Positions 8,363 through 15,911 of a stretch of 64,000 nt of DNA are shown here, piece by piece. Positions within the stretch are counted from its first letter, which is position 1. Each line of letters starts with the position of its first letter. The notes beneath the pieces were generated by a model that ran no database searches, had not been told where the DNA came from, and worked only from the letters and a program-made list of their open reading frames with translations. The stretch lies in NCBI GenBank assembly GCA_030681895.1, contig JAUXRI010000098.1:45186-109185 (forward strand), written 5' to 3'. The DNA comes from Myxococcales bacterium (GTDB taxonomy: Bacteria > Myxococcota > Myxococcia > Myxococcales > Myxococcaceae). Made by a program: the position numbers and the translations under genes.

Positions 8363-9441
8363 CGGCAGGGCCACTCCATCCCGGCGACGGCAAGGCGCCG
8401 CGTCCTCTGGCTGAGCTGGCAGCACTCGTCTCGGGCGAGGTGCTGGGCGACGCCTCGACGTCGATCTCGGGGGTCGCAGGGCTGGAGCAGGCGACGGCAG
8501 GCCAGCTCTCGTTCTTCGGCAACCAGAAGTACAAGAAGCAGCTCGTGGCGACCGGCGCCTCGGCCGTGCTCGTGCCCCGGGACTCGCCGGCGTCGGACCG
8601 CGGCGTCGTCTTCGTCCGCGTCGACAACCCGCACCTGGCGTTCGCCCGAATCGCCCAGGAGTTCGCGCCGAAGCGGACGTACGTGCGAGGCGTCGCGGCA
8701 GGCGCCCACGTCGACGCGACGGCGACCATCGATCCCACTGCGACCGTGATGGCCGGCGCCACCATCTCTGCAGGCGCGCGGGTCGGAGCCCGCTCCGTCG
8801 TCGGCCCCGGCTGCTACCTCGGTGAGCGCACGCGCGTCGGCGACGACACCGTGCTGGTCGCGAACGTGTCGATCCTCGAGGAGTGCCTGGTCGGCTCGCG
8901 CTGCCTGCTGCACGCTGGCGTCGTCATCGGCGCCGACGGCTTCGGGTTCGCGTTCGACGCTTCCGTGCCTGCGCACATCAAGATTCCCCAGACGGGCATC
9001 GCGCGCATCGAAGACGACGTCGAGATCGGCGCCAACAGCTGCGTCGACCGCGCCACCACCGGCGAGACCGTCGTGGGCTTCGGGAGCAAGCTCGATAACC
9101 TCGTCCAGGTTGGCCACAACAGCCTCATCGGGCCGATGACGATCCTGTGCGCGCAGGTCGGGCTCGCGGGCTCCACCGAGCTGGGGACTGGCGTGGTGCT
9201 GGGCGGGCAGGTGGGCGTCGCAGGCCACTTGCGCATCGGCGACCTGGCCCGCGTCGGCGCGCAGGCGGGCGTCATGAGCGAGGTTGGCGACGGTGAGATC
9301 GTCAACGGCTCCCCGCAGATGGACGCGAAAGACTACATGCGCTCGGTCGCCGTGTTCCGACGCTTGCCTGAGCTGAACCGCTTGATGAGAGACCTCCAAC
9401 GACGGCTCGACGCGCTCGAGCAGGAATCGAAGAAGCCATGA
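8359..9441 (+). CDS. lpxD: UDP-3-O-(3-hydroxyacyl)glucosamine N-acyltransferase LpxD
   Basis: 360 residues. LpxD adds the second 3-hydroxyacyl chain in lipid A synthesis. An N-terminal uridine-binding domain (LAALVSGEVLGD, GAVLV) precedes a left-handed beta-helix of hexapeptide repeats (about residues 110-310, e.g. IDPTATVMAGATISAGARVG). The catalytic His is His253 in VQVGHN, preceded by the DRATTGETVVGFGSKLDN stretch typical of LpxD. The C-terminal helix ends EQESKKP. The GTG start overlaps the ompH stop as GTGA, and the end overlaps fabZ by four bases, so translation is probably coupled. Confidence 0.97.
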   Translation: MTAGPLHPGDGKAPRPLAELAALVSGEVLGDASTSISGVAGLEQATAGQLSFFGNQKYKKQLVATGASAVLVPRDSPASDRGVVFVRVDNPHLAFARIAQEFAPKRTYVRGVAAGAHVDATATIDPTATVMAGATISAGARVGARSVVGPGCYLGERTRVGDDTVLVANVSILEECLVGSRCLLHAGVVIGADGFGFAFDASVPAHIKIPQTGIARIEDDVEIGANSCVDRATTGETVVGFGSKLDNLVQVGHNSLIGPMTILCAQVGLAGSTELGTGVVLGGQVGVAGHLRIGDLARVGAQAGVMSEVGDGEIVNGSPQMDAKDYMRSVAVFRRLPELNRLMRDLQRRLDALEQESKKP

Positions 9442-9887
9442 TGGACATCAACGACATTCAGAAGCTGCTGCCCCACCGCTACCCGTTCCTCCTCGTCGAT
9501 CGCGTCACCGAGTACGAGCCCGACAAGAAGCTGGTGGGCTTCAAGAACGTCACGTTCAACGAGCAGTTCTTCAACGGGCACTTCCCGGGGCAACCGGTGA
9601 TGCCAGGCGTGCTCATTCTCGAGGCGCTCGCGCAGTCGTGCGCGCTGCTCGCGTACAAGAGCTCGGGCCTCGACCCGAAAGAGAACCTCGTCTACCTGAT
9701 GTCGATCGACGGGGCGAAGTTCCGCAAGCCGGTGGTGCCGGGCGATCGCCTCGTGCTGACGGCCGAAGTGCTGCGTCACAAGGGGCCGATCTGGAAGCAC
9801 CGCGGAGTGGCGACGGTCGACGGTCACGTCGTCGCCGAAGCCGAGTTCCTCGCGACGGTGGCGAAGGCGCCCGAGGCGAAACCGTGA
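9438..9887 (+). CDS. fabZ: 3-hydroxyacyl-[ACP] dehydratase FabZ
   Basis: 149 residues, the usual family length. FabZ dehydrates 3-hydroxyacyl-ACP in fatty acid elongation and competes with LpxA/LpxD for the same substrate, hence its place in lpx operons. It shows IQKLLPHRYPFLLVDR, catalytic His48 in NGHFPGQPVMPG and Glu62 in LILEALAQ. The ATGATG start overlaps the lpxD stop, and the following lpxA begins GTGA over the fabZ stop. Confidence 0.97.
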   Translation: MMDINDIQKLLPHRYPFLLVDRVTEYEPDKKLVGFKNVTFNEQFFNGHFPGQPVMPGVLILEALAQSCALLAYKSSGLDPKENLVYLMSIDGAKFRKPVVPGDRLVLTAEVLRHKGPIWKHRGVATVDGHVVAEAEFLATVAKAPEAKP

Positions 9888-10657
9888 GCGTTCACGCCAC
9901 GGTCATCGTTCACCCTGACGCGAAGCTCCACGCCTCGGTCGAGGTCGGCCCGTATTCGATCATCGGCCCCAAGGTGAAGATCGGCGCTGGCTCGGTCATC
10001 GGCTCGCACGTCGTCATCGAGGGCGACACCACGCTCGGTGAGCGCAACCGCGTCTTTCACCACGCGGCCGTCGGCGGTCAGCCGCAGGACCTGAAGTACG
10101 CCGGAGAGCCCACACGGCTCGTCATCGGTGACGACAACATGATCCGCGAGTTCACCACCCTGCACATCGGCACCGATGGCGGCGGCGGCGTCACGCGCAT
10201 CGGCAACAAGAACCTCTTCATGGCGTACAGCCACGTCGCGCACGACTGCAACGTCGGCAACGGCTGCGTCCTCGCCAACAGCGTGGCGCTCGCAGGCCAC
10301 GTGGAGGTCGCTGACTTCGTAATCGTCGGTGGGCTCGCGGCCGTGCACCAGTTCACCCGCATCGGGAAGCACGCCTTCATCGCGGGCGGCTCGATGGTGG
10401 GAATGGACGTGCCTCCCTACTGCACCGCGCAGGGCGATCGTGCCGAGCTCGCTGGCCTTAACACCGTCGGCCTGTCGCGCCACGGCATGACCGACGAGCA
10501 GATCGGCCGCGTGAAAGAGGCGTACCGCATTCTCTTCCGCTCCAAGCTGGGCCTGAACGAGGCGATGTCGCGGCTCAAGGCCGAGCACGGCGGGCACCCC
10601 GAGATCGATCACATGCTCGACTTCATCGGGTCGTCGAAGCGCGGCATCACGCGCTGA
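9884..10657 (+). CDS. lpxA: UDP-N-acetylglucosamine O-acyltransferase LpxA
   Basis: 257 residues, close to the 262 of E. coli. LpxA performs the first acylation of lipid A synthesis on UDP-GlcNAc. Hexapeptide repeats run from HATVIVHPDAKLHASVEVGPYSIIG. The catalytic His is His120 in HVAHDCNVGNG. The downstream motif GGLAAVHQFTRIGKHAFIAGGSMV and the C-terminal helical domain (LSRHGMTDEQIGRVKEAYRILFRS) are typical LpxA. GTG at 9884 overlaps the fabZ stop. Confidence 0.97.
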   Translation: MSVHATVIVHPDAKLHASVEVGPYSIIGPKVKIGAGSVIGSHVVIEGDTTLGERNRVFHHAAVGGQPQDLKYAGEPTRLVIGDDNMIREFTTLHIGTDGGGGVTRIGNKNLFMAYSHVAHDCNVGNGCVLANSVALAGHVEVADFVIVGGLAAVHQFTRIGKHAFIAGGSMVGMDVPPYCTAQGDRAELAGLNTVGLSRHGMTDEQIGRVKEAYRILFRSKLGLNEAMSRLKAEHGGHPEIDHMLDFIGSSKRGITR

Positions 10658-10668
10658 GGATCACTTCC

Positions 10669-11469
10669 TTGCGCGCCATCGGCCTCATCGCCGGCAACGG
10701 ACGTTTCCCGACCATCTTTGCGCAGGCCGCGCGGGCGAAGGGCCTCGCGGTTCATGCCGTCGCGCACGAGCTCGAGGCTGACCCCTCGCTCTCGCAGCAG
10801 GTCGACTCGTTGACCTGGGTGAAGGTCGGCCAGCTCGACGGCATCCTCACCGGCTTCAAGTCGAAGGGCGTGACCGAGGCCGTGATGGCGGGCGGCATCG
10901 GGCGCATTCGCAGCTTCACGCAGGCGCGGCCCGACCTCGGAGCCCTCAAAGTCGCCGCGTCGCTCCGGAGCATGCGTGACGACGAGATGCTCCGCGCGGT
11001 GGCGGCGTACTTCGAGAAGCACGGCGTGCGAATCGTGGCGCCGACCGACTACGTGCCCGAGGTGCTCGCCGGCACGGGCCACCTGGCAGGTCCGGCGCCG
11101 ACGAAAGATCAACTCCGTGACGCCGAGGTCGGCCACGAGGTCGCCACGGCCCTTGGCCAGGTCGACGTCGGCCAGACGGTGATGGTGAAGGACGGCGCCG
11201 TGCTCGCGGTCGAGGCGGTCGAGGGCACCGACGAGGCCATTCGCCGCGGAGGGAAGTACGGAGGGAAGGGCGCGGTGGTCGTCAAGCGCTCCAAACCCGG
11301 CCAGGACCTGCGGTTCGATCTGCCCGCCGTCGGGCCGATGACGCTCGAGGTGATGCGAGAGGCCGGCGCTTCGGCGCTCATCGTCGAGGCGGGCAAGACG
11401 GTGCTCCTCGACAAGGCTCAGTTGTTCAAGTGGGCCGACCGTTTGAGCATTGCGATCGTTGGCCGCTGA
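10669..11469 (+). CDS. lpxI: UDP-2,3-diacylglucosamine pyrophosphatase LpxI
   Basis: 266 residues. LpxI hydrolyses UDP-2,3-diacylglucosamine to lipid X and UMP; it is the non-LpxH form found in alpha- and deltaproteobacterial lineages. Recognisable features are the N-terminal AIGLIAGNGRFPTIFAQAARAKG, GVTEAVMAGGIGRI and the C-terminal domain with VMVKDGAVLAVEAVEGTDEAIRRG and SKPGQDLRFDLPAVGP. The start is TTG at 10669 with GAGGA upstream, 11 bases after lpxA. lpxB, often next in such operons, is absent here. Confidence 0.95.
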   Translation: MRAIGLIAGNGRFPTIFAQAARAKGLAVHAVAHELEADPSLSQQVDSLTWVKVGQLDGILTGFKSKGVTEAVMAGGIGRIRSFTQARPDLGALKVAASLRSMRDDEMLRAVAAYFEKHGVRIVAPTDYVPEVLAGTGHLAGPAPTKDQLRDAEVGHEVATALGQVDVGQTVMVKDGAVLAVEAVEGTDEAIRRGGKYGGKGAVVVKRSKPGQDLRFDLPAVGPMTLEVMREAGASALIVEAGKTVLLDKAQLFKWADRLSIAIVGR

Positions 11470-11473
11470 CCCG

Positions 11474-11488
11474 GTTTGCATTGCAAAC
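11474..11488. promoter_or_regulatory. Perfect 15-base palindrome downstream of lpxI
   Basis: GTTTGCA-T-TGCAAAC: seven-base arms around one centre base, five bases after the lpxI stop and 75 bases before the next gene. No T-tract follows, so it is a weak terminator and could equally be an operator for the next small gene. Confidence 0.3.
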
Positions 11489-11562
11489 AGAATGGATGCA
11501 CATGCCATCCGGCCTGCGGGTGATGAGGGCGTCGTTCACCTCGTCGTCCCCCGGAGTCACCC

Positions 11563-11817
11563 ATGAAGCGCTTCCTCGCCCTCGCCGTGCTGTTCGCTCT
11601 GCCCGCGTTTGCCGGCCGTCCCACCCTCGAGAACCGTGATGGCCGCGAGTACAAGTACGAGCTCGAGTGTGGCTCCTCGACGCTCAACAGCTCGGTCGGC
11701 AGCCGCACGACGGTGACGCTCGACGCCAAGTGCAAGCTGCGCGTGAAGGGCGCCGGCTCGGCGAAGCTCGACGAGAACATGAAGTGCACGATCAAGGACG
11801 GCAGCCTCGACTGCTGA
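11563..11817 (+). CDS. Small secreted protein, unknown function
   Basis: 84 residues. A strong signal peptide (MKRFLALAVLFALPAFA) precedes a mature chain of about 67 residues with three Cys (YELECGS, DAKCKLRV, NMKCTIK) plus a terminal Cys (SLDC), so one or two disulfides in the periplasm are possible. No family recognised. The gene stands alone between the lpx operon and a pair of hypothetical genes. Confidence 0.75.
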   Translation: MKRFLALAVLFALPAFAGRPTLENRDGREYKYELECGSSTLNSSVGSRTTVTLDAKCKLRVKGAGSAKLDENMKCTIKDGSLDC

Positions 11818-11843
11818 CCGCTCGGGGCTACACTCCCGCAGGC

Positions 11844-12221
11844 ATGGCCGCCGCGCGTCCCCAGCCCTCTGCGCCGTTCGTTAGCCGCGAGCTCAACGGC
11901 GAGAACCTGCTCGATGAGCTGGCGGAGCTGAGGAACGCGCAGGTGGCGCAGAAGCACCTCGAAGACATGGTGCGGGCCCTGCGGGAGCTCGAGGGCTCGC
12001 GGGTGAGCGAGGCCGTCACGCGGCTGAAGTCGCTCGCCACCAATCGCTTCTCTGGCCAGCCCGTCATCGCGTCGCTGCTGGTGCGTTGGTCGACGAAGCT
12101 CAAGACCGAGCTCGACGTCGGCCTGCTCGTCTCGCACCTCGAGCGCATGACGCTGGTCTCGGCGTTGCTCGGCGCGTTCCGACGAGGCGCCGAGCGACTG
12201 CCCAAAGGCGGTAAGGCGTGA
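11844..12221 (+). CDS. Hypothetical protein, helical
   Basis: 125 residues from ATG 11844; the open frame continues upstream only across the end of the previous gene. The protein is predicted helical (LLDELAELRNAQVAQKHLEDMVRALRELEG) with no signal peptide. Its stop is overlapped by the next start (GTGA), so the two are probably translated together. No family recognised. Confidence 0.65.
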   Translation: MAAARPQPSAPFVSRELNGENLLDELAELRNAQVAQKHLEDMVRALRELEGSRVSEAVTRLKSLATNRFSGQPVIASLLVRWSTKLKTELDVGLLVSHLERMTLVSALLGAFRRGAERLPKGGKA

Positions 12222-13147
12222 CGGTGAGGCTCCCCGACGAGGTCGAGGCGGTGCTCGACGCCTGGTCGGCGCGCGGGAAGACGCTCTTTCGTGAGCTGAT
12301 GGAGGACGCGACCAGCGAGCTCCAACAGGAGTTCGTTCAGCGCGCGATGCTGGCGGGCCACACCCCGGGCGAAGTGCATGCCTTCGCCGACGAGCTGCGC
12401 GGCCTCTCGGACGACGAGTGCTTCGAGGCGTGCACCCTCAGTGACGACGCCCCCGAGGGCTACACGGTGACGCAGTTGCTGCGGGCAGAGTCCGACCCGC
12501 TCTTCGCGTACGAGCTCAAGGGCGGCTCGCTCACGCCGAACGAAGCCGACGACGCGCCCTCGATGCCGATGAAGGCCCAACGGCGCGACGTGATGGAGGC
12601 CCCCGACGATCGGGGCTTCACCGCCGACCCCGTGCAGCGCGCGAGGGATCAGCGGGTCTCCTTCGATTCGAGCTCGGGCCGTTTTCCTGCGCTCGTTCCT
12701 TCGAAGCCCGCCGCGCTCGCCGCGACGCCCGTCGCGCCATCGGGTCAGGTGCCGGTGCCGGCGTCGCTCGCCGCGGGCCGGCTCTTCGAAGATCTGCTCA
12801 CCGACGCGACGCGCGCGATGGGCGTGACGTGGCGTGAGGTCGAGCTCGACGTGCCGGGCGGGTTGCCCATCGCCCAGGCGCTCTCGCAGGTCGCCGCGGC
12901 GCTCGGCCGCTCGATTCCCGTGCCCTGCGTCATCGGAAACGCGCAGGGCCGGCCGCTGAGGTTCCTGCTCATTCTGCAGACGGCGAGCTCGGGTCCCAAC
13001 CGCGCGTTCCAGCTCTACGAGCCGTTCTCGCAAGAGCTCATCTGGGCCAACGAGAAGGACCTGCTCGCGAAGGGCGAATTGCCGTTCGACAACAAGGCCC
13101 TGCGCAGGCTGCTGCGGGTCGCGCTGCCCGGGTCCAGAGGCCTCTAG
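12218..13147 (+). CDS. Hypothetical cytoplasmic protein
   Basis: 309 residues, GTG start overlapping the stop of the preceding gene. The N-terminal ~75 residues are helical (LDAWSARGKTLFRELMEDATSELQQEF), a variable Ala/Pro-rich middle follows, and the C-terminal ~135 residues form a compact domain (RLFEDLLTDATRAMGVTW, PVPCVIGNAQGRPLRFLLIL, FQLYEPFSQELIWANEKDL). The C-terminal pattern vaguely recalls papain-like cysteine proteins that end in an 'H-x-x-x-v...y-D-P' strand pair, but the expected His and Asp are not obvious. No family assigned. Overlaps the convergent AraC gene by four bases. Confidence 0.65.
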   Translation: MTVRLPDEVEAVLDAWSARGKTLFRELMEDATSELQQEFVQRAMLAGHTPGEVHAFADELRGLSDDECFEACTLSDDAPEGYTVTQLLRAESDPLFAYELKGGSLTPNEADDAPSMPMKAQRRDVMEAPDDRGFTADPVQRARDQRVSFDSSSGRFPALVPSKPAALAATPVAPSGQVPVPASLAAGRLFEDLLTDATRAMGVTWREVELDVPGGLPIAQALSQVAAALGRSIPVPCVIGNAQGRPLRFLLILQTASSGPNRAFQLYEPFSQELIWANEKDLLAKGELPFDNKALRRLLRVALPGSRGL

Positions 13148-14166
13148 CTTTCCCGACGGCGCGCGGCTCGAAACCCGCCTGGACTCATGCCTGTCCACCG
13201 GCGGAAGGCGCGGTGAAAGGCGCTGACGTCACCGAACCCGAGCAGGAACGCGACCTCTGCGAGCGGTGTCGCGCGCGTCGCCACGTGCTCGAGCGCCAGC
13301 GCACGGCGCACGTCGTCGAGAAGCGCCTCGAAGTTCGTGCCTTCGTCCTGCAAGCGCCGCTGAAGCGTTCGCCGAGACACCCGCAGCCGCTGCGCCGTGC
13401 CACCGAGCGTCGGAGCGCCGTCACGAAACGCGTCGCAGACGAGCCGGTGCACGCGCGCCCTGAAGGTGTCGTCGGTGGGGAGCTGCGCGAGCAACCGGTC
13501 GGCGTGCTCCTCGAGAATCGTCAGCAGCTTCGGGTCGGCGGTCGTCACCGCCGCTTCGGCCACCTCGGCCGGCAACACCACCTGGTTCTCGTCGGCCTCG
13601 AAGACGATGGGCGCGCGGAAGAAGTGGGCCAGCGCCGGTGCGCTCTTCGACGCCGGCCCTCGCAGCTTCACCTCGAGCGGGGTGATGGTGTCGTTCCCGA
13701 GCAGCTGGCGGCAGATGATGACGGTGAGCGCGAGCATGCACTCGGCGGCAGGCCCCGGCACCTCACCGACCACCCCTTCGACGCGGTGGCGCACCACCAG
13801 CGCCTCGTCGACCCACTGCACGTCGAACCGCGTCGGCTCGCTCGTCAGCCGCGCATATCGACTGATGCGCTCGAACGCGTCGACGATGGTCGGGCTCGCC
13901 CGCACCACGTAGGCGAGCACGTCGAAGAGCGCGTGACTGGCGAGCTGCGCGGCGCGCACGCCATAGGCCTCGAGCCCGCTGCGCCGCTCGGCCTCGAGCC
14001 ACAACAGCCGCACCGCCGAGAAGGGCACCCGGGCATCCGCGCGCTCGAGCGCGGCGCCGTCGAGCCCCGCGGCAAGCAGCAACGCCGTCGGGCTGATGCC
14101 TGCCTCGAGCGCCGGCCCCAGCACCAGCCCGAGCGAAGCAGCCGAGAAGGCGGGCTCAGGCCTCAC
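13144..14166 (-). CDS. AraC-family transcriptional regulator (Arabinose_bd-type N-terminal domain)
   Basis: 340 residues from GTG 14166, which has GGAG six bases upstream; a TTG at 14205 would give 353. The N-terminal ~210 residues match the effector domain of OruR/ArgR-like AraC proteins (LLLAAGLDGAALERADARVPF, RSGLEAYGVRAAQLASHALFDVLAYVVRASPTI). The C-terminal AraC HTH pair is clear: GGTAQRLRVSRRTLQRRLQDEG and EVAFLLGFGDVSAFHRAFRRWTGMSPGGFR. It diverges from the DAPG-hydrolase-like gene 73 bases away and may regulate it. Confidence 0.92.
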   Translation of the reverse strand: MRPEPAFSAASLGLVLGPALEAGISPTALLLAAGLDGAALERADARVPFSAVRLLWLEAERRSGLEAYGVRAAQLASHALFDVLAYVVRASPTIVDAFERISRYARLTSEPTRFDVQWVDEALVVRHRVEGVVGEVPGPAAECMLALTVIICRQLLGNDTITPLEVKLRGPASKSAPALAHFFRAPIVFEADENQVVLPAEVAEAAVTTADPKLLTILEEHADRLLAQLPTDDTFRARVHRLVCDAFRDGAPTLGGTAQRLRVSRRTLQRRLQDEGTNFEALLDDVRRALALEHVATRATPLAEVAFLLGFGDVSAFHRAFRRWTGMSPGGFRAARRRES

Positions 14167-14239
14167 GTGGCGCTCCAGGCCATTCGTTCTGGCGCGCGGC
14201 GCCAACGGCGTTCGCTCGTTGCATTGCTACCTCTCCGGA

Positions 14240-14872
14240 ATGCCCCGCTACGAGCTCCTGCCGCCGCGACCGAACCCCCACCCACTCCGCCCGCTCTCGT
14301 CTGCCCAGACGTGGACTGAAACCTATCGCGGCCTGAAGATCTGGCGCATTCAGCACGCGGTGCTGGCCGGCGTGACGCCCCGCGAGCTGCTCGAGTGGTT
14401 TCTTCACCTCGACGCACCGGTGACGATCGAGGGGCGCGCGTTCACGAACTACCTGCTGTGGCACCCCATCGATCACATTCACTGGGAGGTGCTGCGGCTG
14501 GCGCCTGACGGCTCGCGTCGCGTCGGCGCGAAGTGGCGCATCGTCGAGAAGTTCGGCGGCCACCTGAACGTGTTCGACGTCACCGTGCTCAAGCTCGACG
14601 AGACAGGCATCGTGCTCGACTTCAGGCTCGGCCCCTTCAGCGCCGGCCGCGTGGAGCACCGGTGGCGGCAGCTCGACGGCGGCACGTTCTACGACACGTC
14701 GTTGTGCCTCAACCCCACCGGCTCGCCGTTGATCGCGCTCGGGCTGCGCCTGCGATACTTCGATGGCGAGGCGTGGCTCACGCACAACGTGGAGGAGGTC
14801 GGCCTGCTCGAGCACCTCATTCCCCGGTTGATTCGGGTTCAGCCCGTCGCGCCCGCTCGGCCATCGGAGTAG
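14240..14872 (+). CDS. DAPG hydrolase (PhlG)-like family protein
   Basis: 210 residues from ATG 14240. The motifs YLLWHPIDHIHWEVL, GRVEHRWRQLDGGTFYDTSL and THNVEEVGLLEHLIP supply His/Glu residues in the pattern of the 2,4-diacetylphloroglucinol/phloretin hydrolase family, zinc enzymes that cleave C-C bonds next to aromatic acyl groups. It is shorter than PhlG and the natural substrate cannot be deduced; the family call rests on motif recall only. It lies divergent from an AraC-type regulator and 13 bases before an unrelated OmpA-domain gene. Confidence 0.6.
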   Translation: MPRYELLPPRPNPHPLRPLSSAQTWTETYRGLKIWRIQHAVLAGVTPRELLEWFLHLDAPVTIEGRAFTNYLLWHPIDHIHWEVLRLAPDGSRRVGAKWRIVEKFGGHLNVFDVTVLKLDETGIVLDFRLGPFSAGRVEHRWRQLDGGTFYDTSLCLNPTGSPLIALGLRLRYFDGEAWLTHNVEEVGLLEHLIPRLIRVQPVAPARPSE

Positions 14873-14885
14873 ATCTCGCCCCGTC

Positions 14886-15908
14886 ATGGTCCGACCGCTC
14901 TTGATGCTCCTCTGTCTCGCCTCGTCCCTCGCGCACGCCGACGCCATCGACGTGTCCCTCGAGAACACCCAGGTGATGAAGGGCAAGGGCTGGCCGCGCG
15001 TGAAGGTGTCGATCGTCGAGCCCATCGCCGGCTTCAAGCTCACCCTCACCCGCAGCGACGGCAAGACGTTCGAGTGGAAGGGCGGCGGCCGGCCCGGCGT
15101 CACCCGCACCATCGAGCTCGATCAGCCGGTGGGGAAGTTCACCTGGAAAGGCGAGCTCACCGTCAATTTCCCCAACGCCAACACCGGCACGATGCCGCTC
15201 GAGTTCGAGACGCAGATGGGCGCGCCGCTTCAGATCACCGTCGACAAGGACAAGGACGTCGACCTCGAGAAGCGCGTCATCACGTTCAAGCTCTCGAACC
15301 CCGCGGGGAAGGTCGAGCTCAAGGTGCTGATGGACACCGGCGAGTACGCCTTCGATGGAGAGATCCCCTTCGCGGGCGAGGCCCCGGGAACGCCGCTCAC
15401 CGTCACCTGGCCCGAGAAGTCAGGCAAGCCGCTCAAGCTGAGCCTCAAGGCCTTCGACACCCTCGGCGTCTTCATCGGCATCGACTTCTTCCCGTGGAGC
15501 TTCGAGATTCCCCACGACGACGTCACGTTCGACACCGGCAAGTGGGACATCAAGGCCGACGAGCAGGCGAAGCTCGACGAGTCGATCAGCAAGGCGCTCG
15601 ACGCCATTCGCAAGTTCGGCAAGTTCGCCGAGGTGACGCTCTTCGTCGCGGGCCACACCGACACGGTCGGTCCCACGGCGAGCAACCGCACGTTGTCGCT
15701 CAATCGCGCGCGCGCCATCGCCGGGTACTTCCGCAAGAAGGGCGTCACCATTCCCATTCGCTACGAGGGGTTTGGCGAAGAGGCGCTCGCGGTCGGCACC
15801 GATGACGAGGTCGACGAGCAGCGCAACCGACGCGCGCAGTACATCATCGCCATCGAGCCACCACGCATGTCGAACGCCCGCTTCGCGGCGAAGTGGCAGA
15901 AACTCTGA
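14886..15908 (+). CDS. OmpA-domain envelope protein
   Basis: 340 residues. A signal peptide (MVRPLLMLLCLASSLAHA) is followed by a beta-rich N-terminal region of about 200 residues (repeated strands such as GFKLTLTRSDGKTFEWKGGG and VITFKLSNPAGKVELKV), then an OmpA C-terminal peptidoglycan-binding domain (VAGHTDTVGPTASNRTLSLNRARAIAGYF ... RNRRAQYIIAIEP) with the conserved Asp and Arg. It should bind peptidoglycan from the periplasm. No lipobox is visible. It converges with the kinase gene three bases away. Confidence 0.9.
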   Translation: MVRPLLMLLCLASSLAHADAIDVSLENTQVMKGKGWPRVKVSIVEPIAGFKLTLTRSDGKTFEWKGGGRPGVTRTIELDQPVGKFTWKGELTVNFPNANTGTMPLEFETQMGAPLQITVDKDKDVDLEKRVITFKLSNPAGKVELKVLMDTGEYAFDGEIPFAGEAPGTPLTVTWPEKSGKPLKLSLKAFDTLGVFIGIDFFPWSFEIPHDDVTFDTGKWDIKADEQAKLDESISKALDAIRKFGKFAEVTLFVAGHTDTVGPTASNRTLSLNRARAIAGYFRKKGVTIPIRYEGFGEEALAVGTDDEVDEQRNRRAQYIIAIEPPRMSNARFAAKWQKL

Positions 15909-15911
15909 GCG

